Positions 12,985 to 24,913 of a DNA stretch of 64,000 nucleotides are shown here, in pieces. The DNA comes from Chionis minor. Lineage: Eukaryota; Chordata; Aves; Charadriiformes; Chionididae. Under the pieces are notes generated by a model, which worked only from the letters and a program-made list of their open reading frames with translations, searched no databases and was not told where the DNA came from. The stretch is from positions 248,867 through 312,866 of the forward strand of contig VZSF01001520.1 of the NCBI GenBank assembly GCA_013398295.1. Direction: 5' to 3'. How positions within the stretch are numbered: position 1 is the stretch's first letter; each line of letters opens with the position of its first letter. The position numbers and the translations under genes are program-made.

Positions 12985-15900
12985 ACCCCCCTCAGATGTA
13001 GCCCCTAAATTGTAAGGTCTGGATATTAATTGTAAAGACATAGGCCATGTGGAAGGGAATGGAGGAAGGGCTAGAGTTGAGCCCTAAAATACATACAACA
13101 ACCCTTATTCTTAACAATGCCACTACTGCTTTAAACCCCCATATAAGAAAACTCTCCCTTCCCAAAAGACAATGACAAAATTGTGACATAACATTGTAAC
13201 TCTGTATAAATTAATTTAGTTGCATTGATGCATTACGCTATCAAAACTACTCAGAAAAACAAAACAGAAAACCCCACAAAAATGCTAAATGTTCTTTACT
13301 TGACAAGATAACGCCAGTGATGAAATTACAGATCTCTGCCAGCATCGACCAGGTCTGAATCCAGCCTCTTCACCCAACCTGGTGCACTTTGGGAATGCAA
13401 GATATCCTCGTTTAGCTACTTCAGAATGGATGGTTTCTGCTCCTGCCTTCAGAAGACATACAGCAAAATAAAAAGAATGTTGCTATATTTTTCAAGCAAG
13501 TTCGGTGAAACTCCAATGGCCATAAATCCACAGAGCAGCCTCATTCCTCTTTCCTCCATTCTGAACCCTCATCTGAAAGGCATTTCAAATACCTCCCTAA
13601 TTTAACACACCAAAAGCAAGCAAATCAGCTCAGCACTTGAACAGTCTGTTACTACAAAAGGAAATTTTTTTTTCACGTGTGACAAGACCAAACCCTAACA
13701 TCTGGGTGCAAATTCAAAGCGTCACCCGCGCAAAAGTAAACACCCCCAAAAAATCTACAGGGAAGCACTGTAAGGAGAAAGGGAATTATCAAAATGGATT
13801 CATAAGCATCTGGAATGATTTTAATACAAAATGCCCAACAAATCTCCCCGCGCTGCTGACAAATCACCAGCCGAGGTAAATCCCAGATAATGAAACATTG
13901 TAAGAAGGCTCTATTTAATAATTTAGCCCCTGTCAAGGAGTTTGTATTGATTCTTGTTTTCAGCACAGGGAGAGAATGTTATCTCCAGCCTTACGGCTCA
14001 ATGACAGCATCAGTGAATTTAATCACTGTGCAGCTCCTGCCATGCAATCCTTAAACTGTCACCTCTGATTCTTCATCATTCCTGGCTATTTCATTCCAAG
14101 CCCCCTACACCCACATTTTCATACTAATCCCCCATCCCACCCCTGCCCCACTGTAATCACAGCAGCACTTCAATCTGCTTTGCATTAAGACAGAAAAGCC
14201 AATCTCATTCGCAGACTAAATTTTTTTTATTTTAAATAATTCAGCGCTCCTTCAAACCTCTCATTCGTCTCTCTCTCGTTAGCAAGTCTGCTCCGTCCCT
14301 TAATAGCAAACTTCGGCAGGGCGAAGGCAGGACTGAGCGATGGGACGGCAGCTCTAGCAAAGGTTTTTGAGTAGAAAGAAAATCTTTCAGCCTTTTCTTG
14401 GCTGTGGAAGGGGAGATGAATCCGGAGAGGCAAGAATCTATATTAATCAGCATTTTTTCCACACTAAAAAGGAAAGGTCATGCTGCCTCATAACTGGCCA
14501 GGAAAAATTAGCCACAAATTAATTCAGCTGCAGTTCAGGAACAGAACATCAATTCATCTACAAACAGAATGAGGCTTTTAAATACATAAATGCTTGTGGC
14601 TACAGAAAGCTCACCCAGACATCTGCATTCAAAAACACTAGCTCCTGTAAAAGCGCAGAGAATAACAGATGTAATTTTAACATGTTTGCTAAGATGCAAG
14701 GCCATACACAGCAAGAATGCAAAGGAGAGGAAGCGCATACTGCATCGTTTAGAAAAACGTATTTCTTTTCTTTTTTCCTCTTTATTCCAGGTGATATGCA
14801 ATCCTTTCCATTTTATAATCCTTTGGATCACAGCAAAATGATCCCACAGGCCCATACAGACAAGGTCATCACACACAGCTTTTCTATTACAGGGCACTAG
14901 CGGCATTTCACAACTGTCTTTTTATGCACTTCTGCCTTTCCATCCAGACTATAAATTGTTACAAGGCCCTGGGGCAATCCAGCTGTACGCTCCATTCAAA
15001 TCGGGCTTCAAGGAGAAAGCACCACAGTCAAGATGCTTCAATCAAGTAAACATACAGGCACAAAGGGCAACTGCATCACAATTAATAATGTTTTCTTTTG
15101 TACGGCAAATTCCCCGTTTTTCCGTTTTCAAGTTTCTCTCTGATGCTCAGATTCAAAGTCTAGCCCATTAGCATTTTAAATGCGACATCAAATTAAGTCA
15201 AAATACGATAAATCAGACGCATGCTGCTGAAATCCATTTGCTGGTTGTGTTCTGTCTCTCTCCGGAAAAAAAGGAAAACCTTAAAGAGGCAACTTGGACT
15301 TATTTATCAAACACTGGAAATTCATACCAAGAAAGGTTTAAATGACAGGAATTGAGGACAGATTTGCAAGATGTATTATAGTCATATAAATCAGCTTGTA
15401 TCGTGGTCAGAGATATCCTGTTACTACCAGCAGCTTTGTGTTTCTTTCGGCTGCCCGTTCTCTCCCATTCTTTGGGTTTGCTGTTGCTGTTCTTGTTTAC
15501 TGAACTTCTCGCTTCACCCCTACTTGTTATTGCAGAGAAAAAGCATATAAACTTCTTGGACAATAGTTGCATTTTGTCTTTCATTTTTGACGTGCCTTTT
15601 TTTTCCCCTTTCAACTTGTAAGTTAAGTCGGAATTGCCTTGGGTTCAGTAAATTAATCCGAACTTTATATTTGACACACTCGCAAGTGTAATGCTCTGTG
15701 ACTAGCTATGTTTGCAAATCAGTATGCTCTTACTTGGGATGGAAGTTAGAACTTTGGGAAGTTCTGCATTACGCTTTATTTCCTTCTCCCAAAACGCTAA
15801 TATTCAGTAATCTTATTTTACTACTGATCTCTGCGTACAGATAAACATATTACCAATATCCATGGTTACTTACTGCTTTTGATATTTAAATTGAGACAGA

Positions 15901-18900
15901 TAATCAAAGCTGGATATGCACGGGTTTAGATGCATAATTAACATTCATATTTGAAATGTAATTACTACTGTTGCATTGTATATTTAAGCCAACAGCTGGT
16001 TATTTAAGGTAAGGAGAAAAGTTTTGTTAGGATAAAACAATCTTTTAACCAACCCTGCAGGGTTTTTTGTCCACAACCCACAAAAGCAGCTGCTCCTGCC
16101 TCCCGAGGAAGCCGCTGGCACCACAAGACACTTGGTACGAAATGTCCATGTCTGTGCTCCTCTGCTGAGATAGAAATGGGTGCTTAAATTCTACTGGATT
16201 TCAAATATTCCTCTTGGATTTCTCACTCACACCATGTCACAGAGCTCTCCCTTAAGCCGGTTTAGCTGATGTAATTGGGGGTGTGTGCGTGCGTATCTGT
16301 GTTACAGAATGGTTACCTAACACGGTGTCATGGGTAAGCTGACATTAATTATCATTAACACTTCGTCACGGAAGGCCGTGCTTGGCCAGTGACAGCTCTC
16401 AGGTGCTCAGCAGGAAGCCACTCGGGAGGAACAGGCAGCAGGGTGATCCTTGGCTTTCTAACTGCATCCATTTCCACACCAAATAAATTACAGCCTTGAG
16501 AATTTCTAAAACACAGCGACATGCCCCGCCGGTAAGCCCACCGAACTCAAAGGGCAAATTAATCAAGGTAGTCTTACCAACGTATCCCGACGTATCAGCC
16601 CCGCGGTCTGCCTACGTATTTCACACTAGTTACAAGCTACTGGCTAGCACTACGTTCTGCCTCCTCGCTTTCCAGCCTGCAGCACTGAAAGGAGCTTCCT
16701 TCCAGTTCAGTGGCACCTACGCAAAAAAGCATCAAAAGCCATCTCAATGACCACTGCGCAAGCATATTAACTGAACCGCTGCACATTAATTGGATTTTTC
16801 TCATACAAGTCAGTCATCTAAGTTTTAATCATGTATTTTCATCATCTGGAAGTAATCACAGTCAACATTTTAATTAAGATAAAGAGAACGGACTGAATTT
16901 TAGGACCTGTTAACCATTAAGAGATAAAGAGAAACTTCACTGTTTATAATACACATATTATAATCCAGGGAATCTGTCAAGGCTTAAACGACAATAGAAA
17001 AGAATGAATACTATTTAATAAAAAACTATATTCCTATTCCTTTACAGCTCTGAAGCCTTGAAGATGAGAATCCAAACCTGTTTCTTCAGATAGTCTTATC
17101 CAAAAAGACATGAGAATTTCCATTTTCAAAACATAGCCTTCTTTAATTACCAAAAAAAAAAAAGACTTGTTTTTCTTTTTTATTGGGGGGATAAGAGGTT
17201 GGGTGGAACGAAGCAGCAAAATGTACCAGTGTGTGAAAGAAACACGACTGGCTGAGCAGATCCGTAGCTATTTCCTCAAGAAATTCCAGATACTATTCTT
17301 CTGCCAGAAACTCAGAACAAGGAGATCAAAGTGATCTTGCTCAGGTTTGATTTATTCTTAGCAGAGCTTAGACTTCAATTCAGAGACCGCAATAACAGGA
17401 TAAGTAACTGGAGTCAGGCTTACTTCTGAAGGACTAGATGAAATGAGTGAAGATAGCATCAATTCTGGAAAATCAGCATTTGGGGGGGATGAAGCAATGT
17501 TTAATTCCCAGCTACTTATTTCAGAACTATTAAAGTTCAAAACTTCAGGTCTGCAGACAATTCACTCCTCAATTCCTCTTCATTGCCAACTAAAATATGA
17601 CTCAGCCGTCATTATCGTGCTGTGTACGCTTTGATCAATGTATTTGTAGCACCAGAGAATATTTAAGAAATACTTTGCGAAGTCTGTAGATTTTTAAGAC
17701 TTTTTGACTCATGCCAAATTCAAGCGAACAAAACGTATGCTTCCATAACTTTGTGATGACTAGAAAGATGTGTATTTATGACAGCAGTATGCTGCTGTTG
17801 AAACAACTGCGTTGTTAGGAATGCGGTGCTATTATTGCAGAATTAAGTTAAAAGCAGCAGCTGATGTACAGGAGACATCTGATGGAAACAACCTTAACAG
17901 TTTCTCACAGAAAGCAAAGCTAATCAGAAAAATTTACATGGGAAAGATAAAAAACACACACCTAAGCATTAAATGCTTCCATTTTATTGACTTGTCCATG
18001 TAATTTAAACCCCAAGATGTTAAGATTGTTCTAAAACAAAAACCTGACAGTAAACAAGCCCTGAATGTAATACTAATGGACTCCAGTTTTACTACTCTAC
18101 TGAACACTATTTTCCTCCTTCTTCTAGTTGTTCAACAGTCAAGTTATGTCAATGGAAGTATTAAAGCCACGTTATTATGTCCTTTTATAAGCTTTACCAT
18201 ATTTCAGCTTCCCAATTATAGTTTGCTGTTTCTTGTAATAATATTTTTAAAGTAACTGACATTGTAAGATGGATAACACAGGCATAAAATAAATGGGCGA
18301 AGCGTCTCCCAAGAAACAAAACGAGGTAAGAAAAGTTGCTCTGAAGCTAATCACAACCTTGCATAATCCAGATTTACAGAAGACCACTTAAATCCAACCA
18401 CTTGTTCCGTTGTCCCAATGGGCTCCTGCTTGGAAGGAGGGGAGAGCATCTACCACAACGTAACTGAGAGTGAAGAGGAGGCACCAATAACAAAAACGTG
18501 GAAGGCAATAAACCAAACCCAGATTTAAGCATTGCTGCACCACAGTTCGTTCCTAATCAAAGTCCCTAAGGATAATCTGGTCCTGAATCCTGAAAGAGGA
18601 TAGTATTAATCCAGAGCAAAGTGAATTAGTGCTAAAGAGAGGTTAAAAAAATGTCTGTATCGCAAAGAGCACAAAATAACCCAATCAATAGGGGGGAAAA
18701 AAATAAATCTAGTAACTCAGGTTTGGTGGGTTTTGTTTTGTTTAAGTACAGGCAACTACTATCTCATACCCTTCTCATAGGCTAAGGCCATTTCAGGTTT
18801 AAAATGTATTAAGTTCAGTAATTCAAAAGTGGTGAAGTGAAGCAAACAAGGAAAGCATTTATGGCATATTATGCCCTTTTGCACGACCCACCACCCCATC

Positions 18901-21454
18901 GTTTTCTCTAAGGAGAGGAAAAAGAAGCTGTACTTGTAACAGCCAACATTAACTAGTAAATATTTCTTTATTAGAAGGTAAAAATGGAACAGCAGATTTC
19001 CAAAGAATTTGCTCCTTAATGTTCTGCAAAATTCCCAACGACAAAACACCCCACCATCACAAGTAACTAGCGCAAATAGCCCGAGAGCTACAGAAACAGT
19101 ATTTGGTATTTTCACATCTTGGATACGTCACTTCAGAACAAAACTGCCGCCTCGAGAGAGCACCCAAGGCGCTGGGTGACAACGGGTACCCTCAGCAATC
19201 CGCCTTGGACAAAGGGCATCTTGTTTTCCAGTGGGGAGAAACACAGGTGCAAGGCAAATACACACTGCAGCACAGCACAACGCTCCATTACAAAGAAAAA
19301 CAACGTTCACTTTAAGCACCACACATCTTTTTCGCTTCAGAGAACACGTCTGCTCTAGTGTCACGTAATTTTTATTGAAGCAACTTGACTCTGTAAGCAG
19401 CTGGAAAAAAATACCTGCTTCTAAGTAAGACGAAATTCACAGGAAACGCTTTCCATTTCTAACCTTCAATTATTTTCCACCAACTCCTGCTGTTTCCTTT
19501 CTCCAAAAATGGGTTAACTACCAGGTTACTATCTACTGTTGCAGAAATCAAGCTTTCTAGGAAAAAAAAAATACAGTGGTAAACGCAGGTTTATAAATGA
19601 AAATACACACATTCTTAGCACTTCAGAGTTCTGTTGTCATCAGTTGAGAACATCCATACTAAATGTACTGAATATTTCCAGGGAGAAACTTAACTTACAT
19701 TGCAATCACTGCTGTCTTAATAAAAGCTAAATTAACAAAAAAACCCACGCTATTCTTGAAGACACCTGGTATAGTAAAAAAGTTAACTTAATGCCACTGT
19801 TTGGAAACCTGACTCTTTTTTTATTCAGCAGCTCTATTATTGCACTTTATCAGAGCTGTGCACCTCTGTGGGATTTAACAGATCTCTGCAGAAAGGGCTT
19901 TGCCAGCCAGGTTTGGTTCAGATCAGGCGACAGCGGGTTTTGGCAGCGTTGTTCACCTTCAAAGAACCGCCACCAAAGTTACCTTTGCGCTGAATTCTGC
20001 TGACTGCCTGAAGATTTACAGACTTCCCATAGAATACCTTACAAAGGCAGCGGAGATGGTTTGTCAAAGGACTACCCATCGCCAGGCAAAAGATGAGGGT
20101 GCCTCTCTATCAAAGCGTCTGATAGATAACTGGCAACCTGTCCCAGAGAGTTTGTCACAGGGAATGAACGCAGAGAGGAAATTTTACAAAATTAATGCCC
20201 TAACTAAAATTTACTGTCCATTCAGCAAATCCCAGTTAGTTGCCACTAAAGAGAAATCGCAGCAGACTTCTTGATTATGCAAAGGTAAAAGAGACTAGAA
20301 GGCAAAAGCTGAAAATACAACCTATTAAGACACAGAACATTTTATAAGTGTAAGGAAGCATTTGATGCTATCCAACGGATAAATTGGACCAACGCTGCAC
20401 TTCTAATTTGTCGCAAAACGGAGAGACAGAAAAATAGCTGTATGTCTTCCCTGCTATCCCTTCCCTCATCCATTCCGAAATCCTACCAAGCTTTTGAACA
20501 GAAAAGGCTGCTACAACAAGCAGCTGGGTTTTGAACCCAGCACTCAGATCTCAGCGTGCAGCCAGCAGCTGAAATGCAGAAGTGAGTTTTCATTCACTCC
20601 CAGTTTCTGCACACCATCCATCTGCTTTTTTAAGCAAAGTTCAGACAGCTGAAAATAACAGAAGAGAGCCAAGAGACTCTGCCTTAAAAATATTCACTCT
20701 GGATTCCCAACCCTCTGTTTGGGTCCTGAACAAGCACTGAATTTCCTTCAAATCTAAGAATACTATTAAACCAGAAAGGAATTGTATCTGTTTAGAAAGT
20801 GTTTTTCACATCCATTGTCTCTTTGTGGCAAGGCAAAGTAAAAGCAAGTGTATTTTTACTTGCTGTGGCATCCTTGACTGAAAAATCAGCAACAAAAACT
20901 TCCTTAAAGACCCACAATAGTTCTTTCCCTGCACTACCTTTCACATCACGCATCACTTTGAACAACACAAAAAAGTTAATTTGACTAGTTTCTTCAAAAT
21001 TCACCATTAAAACAAGTCTCAGCAATGCAGTAATTCTAAAACCAGACCACAACTTAGTAGCAAACTATCGGGGCACTTAAGCTGCCACCAGCTACTACAG
21101 TATCTCCCATTCCTATTTACCGTACCACACCAGTACAAAACCCCTCCTCTACTTGTACAAACTCCAGTTTAAAGACAAGCAACTTTTACGGCTTTTAAGC
21201 CATAAGTAGTATTTAAAGAAGAAAAAAATTGTTCCTGATTGGTTTCTCACTGAGAGTATTCTCCACATATATCACTAGTGAGAAATAGTGGAGGTCGTTA
21301 GCTCCCCAGCTAATGGAAGTTACCACATGGATTCACAGATCATTATGGGAGAAAATGGATAAGGTTTTGTATTTAAGAGTAACAGATAGCTTGTCTCATC
21401 ATCTCCAAACCTTACTGGACATCCCTGTGCACTGAAATATGTTTTCAAAAAAAA

Positions 21455-21540
21455 CCCAACACACCTCCCAAAACCCAAACCAACCAAAACCACCCCAAAA
21501 CCCAACACAAATAACAAGATGACCCCAAAACACCCTACCA
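21455..21540. repeat. AC-rich low-complexity tract with C-runs
   Basis: The plus strand is built of CCCAAAAC, CCAAACC and ACCCC units with repeated CCC runs. The minus strand therefore has multiple GGG/GGGG tracts separated by short T-rich loops. Confidence 0.8.
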
Positions 21541-24500
21541 GCACTATGGACATCAGCCTTAGGGGCCAGGGTGTGCGATCATTAGATTAACGCAGTTACC
21601 TCTAAGCTTCGTAGAGAATTAGGCACAACAAACACTCTGAAGTTTGACCAGGAACCACGTGTGCCTTTTCCTTCTCCCAGGCTGAAGCTCATGACCCCAC
21701 GCAGAGCTTAAACAGCCAGTCTGAACTACAGAGGGTTTTCCAGACTCTGGACTGGCTCTGCAGAGTGGGAAAGGACCCAGGAGAAGTCCCTTCTGGCACC
21801 AGCTTGGAAGCAGGTCGCACAGGGCAGCCATACTCCCACCCCAGCTCTGGTGCTGCTGCTATTTAGCCCTCTCCCCCAAGACATATGACTGTCACCACAT
21901 TCCTGGAAGTGATTTTGAAAGACGGTATTAATCTTGCAGTGAAACCCGCATTATGGAAGTACTGAAGCAATGGCAGACCAGAAAAGACACGACAATTACT
22001 TGAAGCGTTGCTTCTTGCTGACAGTCTCCCCAAGACAGAACACATTCTAGTGAATCATATTTTACTTCTCAATTCCAGAAGGTTGTTTACATGAATCGCA
22101 GAAAGCTTGAAGGAATCCAGTCCCACAGAAATGAAGGCAGCGGAGGATAAATGTTCCCCATGACAGTGTCTAGCATAGTTAAGCTGAATTGATCAAATCA
22201 CTTAACTTCCCACGTGGCCAGCTTTAACGCAGCAGTTGATTTTTTGAGTGAGGAGAGGGCTCCCAAGCTAGCTGTGCTCCTCTGGGTGCCCTCAGTGCCG
22301 GGGAACCACAGCTGCTGCTCTTCCTCCCAGCCTCAGCTTCTCCTGATACAAGAATGAACACAACTCACAGCAGGAACGGCCAGTCCCTGCAGGATCGCAG
22401 CTCCGCTCCGTGTGAAAACACACGCAGCAACAAAGCGCAGGATGCCAGAGACAGATTACAAAGAAATTAGCAGTAAGCAAAGCTTCAGCATGAGGGTTTT
22501 ACAGCCACCGGTGAAGTGCAATTGCTCTTCAGGAAAACAAGACAGCTGTTCCTCTAGTATAATTTTTAGTAGAACAATTCATCTTACTGTCAAGAGAAAC
22601 TTGTGAGGGAAGTATAAGCTAATGCAGAGTATAGCACTTTACCTGCCATAACTGCTGGAACTGCAGAGAGCACACACAGGAAAACAATTACTGGTTTCTC
22701 CAAGTCACAAGCTCCAGACACTAGAATAAAAAGCTGTTCTGAACTTACTTGTCACATCTGCTTCTGGAGTAGCATGACTTCATCAAGTTATAAGTAATCT
22801 CATCCCATTTTCCACATGGGTATTTGTGAAAGTGAAGCAGGCAAAACAGTTCTAACCACAAAGATGCGGTTTCTAATACAACTTGTGTACCATGGAAGGG
22901 AGCAAGCCCATTTGTAGGGAACACACCGCTCTCCACTTCAGTGTTTCCTTCTACCTTTTTTGCCTCCTGCCATTATCACAGGGAAGAAGCCTGAACACTG
23001 AACTAGAACTCCTATGCCTGATCTGCACCTAGAATAACAGAAATATAGGCTAAGACTCATACACTCAGCCAAAAACTTCTGGTTTATGACAACCAAAATA
23101 ATAATGTACTTAATTAGTAGGTGACATTTCAAAGCTGTTGACTTTAACTTCTGTGCTTCACTTGACATATTTAGCTGAAGGCTAAACAAGACTGTTTTCC
23201 TGTTGGTATCTCGCACTAGAAAAGAAATCAAGTGTCCTTTCCACTGCACATCTTTCCTTTCCCCCAACAGTAAAACCAACAGTGAAAAACACACTGAAGG
23301 TTCATTTTTGCTAACATAATCAGTCAGCATCAAGGGTTTTTTGGTTTCCTGTTGGGCATGATGTCAGTAAGAAAAAATATCTAATGGAGAAATTGAAGCA
23401 GGCAAAATTCAATATAAAACAACAATACTGTTTCCAGGTAAAGAAAACATGCAAAATTGCCAGCAACACCAATGTCATATCCTCTGCATGTTGAACATAC
23501 GAGAAAGAAACCACTGAAAGAATTGTAAAGGTACTAAAACATACTACAATACACTTCCCACCTAAGTTTTGCAAACAGCTTTCTGGTGTTGTACATGACC
23601 AATGCTGACAACAGAAGCTTCAGCACTTGTTGTTAATATCCCGAGCAATTAATGCAACTCAGCAGGAACTTATTGCCCAGAATGACAACTATCACATTGT
23701 AATTCCAGTCAGACACAAAAGCACCTGCTAATGTGCAAGAGTACTACAACTGTGGCTTAACCCATTGCTAGAACCTGTTAACTACAAACCCAACCACTCC
23801 TTTAATAAAAAAAGANGCGAGAACAGGGACGCGCACAAGTGCCAAACGCTGCCACGCACGTCAGGACTGAGCAAAGTCTCCACGTTCTCCTCCACTGTGG
23901 CCTCACAAAATACACTTTTGGAGGAGTAAAATGGAAGACTTGAGTAAGGAAGCTTGGAAAAGGAAGATACGTTCTGACAGTAGCAGACAGCGGGTGATCT
24001 ATGCCTCTGGACTATACATTGATAAGAAGGACAGTTTCTTACGTATTCAGACCTTCCATAAACCAACAAACAGCAAGACGACCAGCAGGAACTGCCGCCT
24101 TTCAGCAGGAACAATCGCCTTTCCCAAACTGCGCTGCAAAGTCCAGAACAAGCACTGGAGCCCCTTGTGTCCAACAGCCAGCAGGTTGCAGCCCGGCACT
24201 GCCAAAGCAGCCCGTGGTTTTCCAGGCAGCTACAGCATACTGGGAAGGAACACCTTTACCCTTTCAAGCACACCAGTTCAGATTAAAAGGGGGCAAATCC
24301 CAACGCCACGTAATTTGCTTCTTGCACAGGTCCCCCGGCTTTTCATTTTTAAAGAAAAAAGTGCTAAAAGCATCCTTAAATGTTATTTTCTGTTTTACCA
24401 AATTGACACAGACCGCTCATACGGGTCTGGTCTCTCTCTCCAGCCACCAGCTGAGACACTGGGGCTGCCACAGATCAGCCCCCCCTGCTCCCACTGACAC

Positions 24501-24842
24501 AGCTGCACTGTGGAAAGCTGGAGGCAAAGGCACAGCCAAATTCAACTTCCCAGGAAAAAACTTCACTTACCGAGCCACAATTTCCCAAAAACACTCAACA
24601 TTTCTGCTGATTGCAAAACCATGTAATGATGTAGACCACAATCTGAACTCTCGCAGCCCAGCTAACTAAGCCCATACCCAAGATAGATCGTTGTCTTAAT
24701 AGCAAACCAGCTACCATTTCAGAAGCTGAGGATTTACTCCGAAGGAGCAAGGAGCTACAGGAAGAGATACAGGCTGAGAAATATTGCCATCTCACTGGAG
24801 AACGGGGCAGGGAAAAGTAGGAGATGTGAAAGTTTTCCTTAC

Positions 24843-24913
24843 CAGTTTGAAGTCTTGAATGCTGCAGATGAAATACGGGGTATTCGGCCGGCGACTTTCA
24901 ATATATACGCAAT
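24843..24913 (-). CDS. RERE: RERE second coding exon (start of BAH domain)
   Basis: This 71-bp minus-strand exon is too short for ordinary ORF calling. It reads (G)AT TGC GTA TAT ATT GAA ... AAA CTG, giving [15 protein letters not shown] followed by ICSIQDFKL, residues 109-132. This matches the BAH (bromo-adjacent homology) domain start of RERE. The BAH domain mediates chromatin and protein contacts. The acceptor is T-rich followed by AAAG at 24915-24914. The donor is CTG|GTAAGGAAAA at 24842-24841. The incoming phase (two bases completing a codon begun with G) matches the phase-1 donor of the exon at 45049, and the outgoing phase is 0. No exon for the following BAH segment (the SKRDHLLMNVKWYYRQ region) was found in 1-24842, so it probably lies beyond the left edge. 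Confidence 0.96.

Larger units (their letters stand above)
1..24842 (-). other. RERE: RERE intron downstream of the BAH-start exon (partial)
   Basis: This is intronic sequence, left-truncated by the window. It contains a CR1 fragment (801-955), a partly unresolved stretch (N at 12169; N-run 12326-12352), AC/GT-rich low complexity (12782-12984 and 21455-21540), poly-T at 3689-3703, and GC-richer pockets near 2860-3260, 6400-6660, 10000-10260, 12480-12700 and 23820-24250. Both strands show many stop-limited ORFs of 60-220 codons in overlapping frames with no recognisable protein. I found no further RERE exon, tRNA, or other RNA gene here. Confidence 0.8.

Noticed and set aside
12520..13008. 162-codon plus-strand ORF
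   Set aside because: The second half is translated A/C- and G/T-only low-complexity DNA (poly-Lys/Pro, then poly-Gly/Val/Phe). There is no domain and no coding signal.
1..24842. Search for the next RERE exons (rest of BAH, then ELM2 and SANT)
   Set aside because: No minus-strand sequence matching these segments was seen. They are presumed to lie outside the window.
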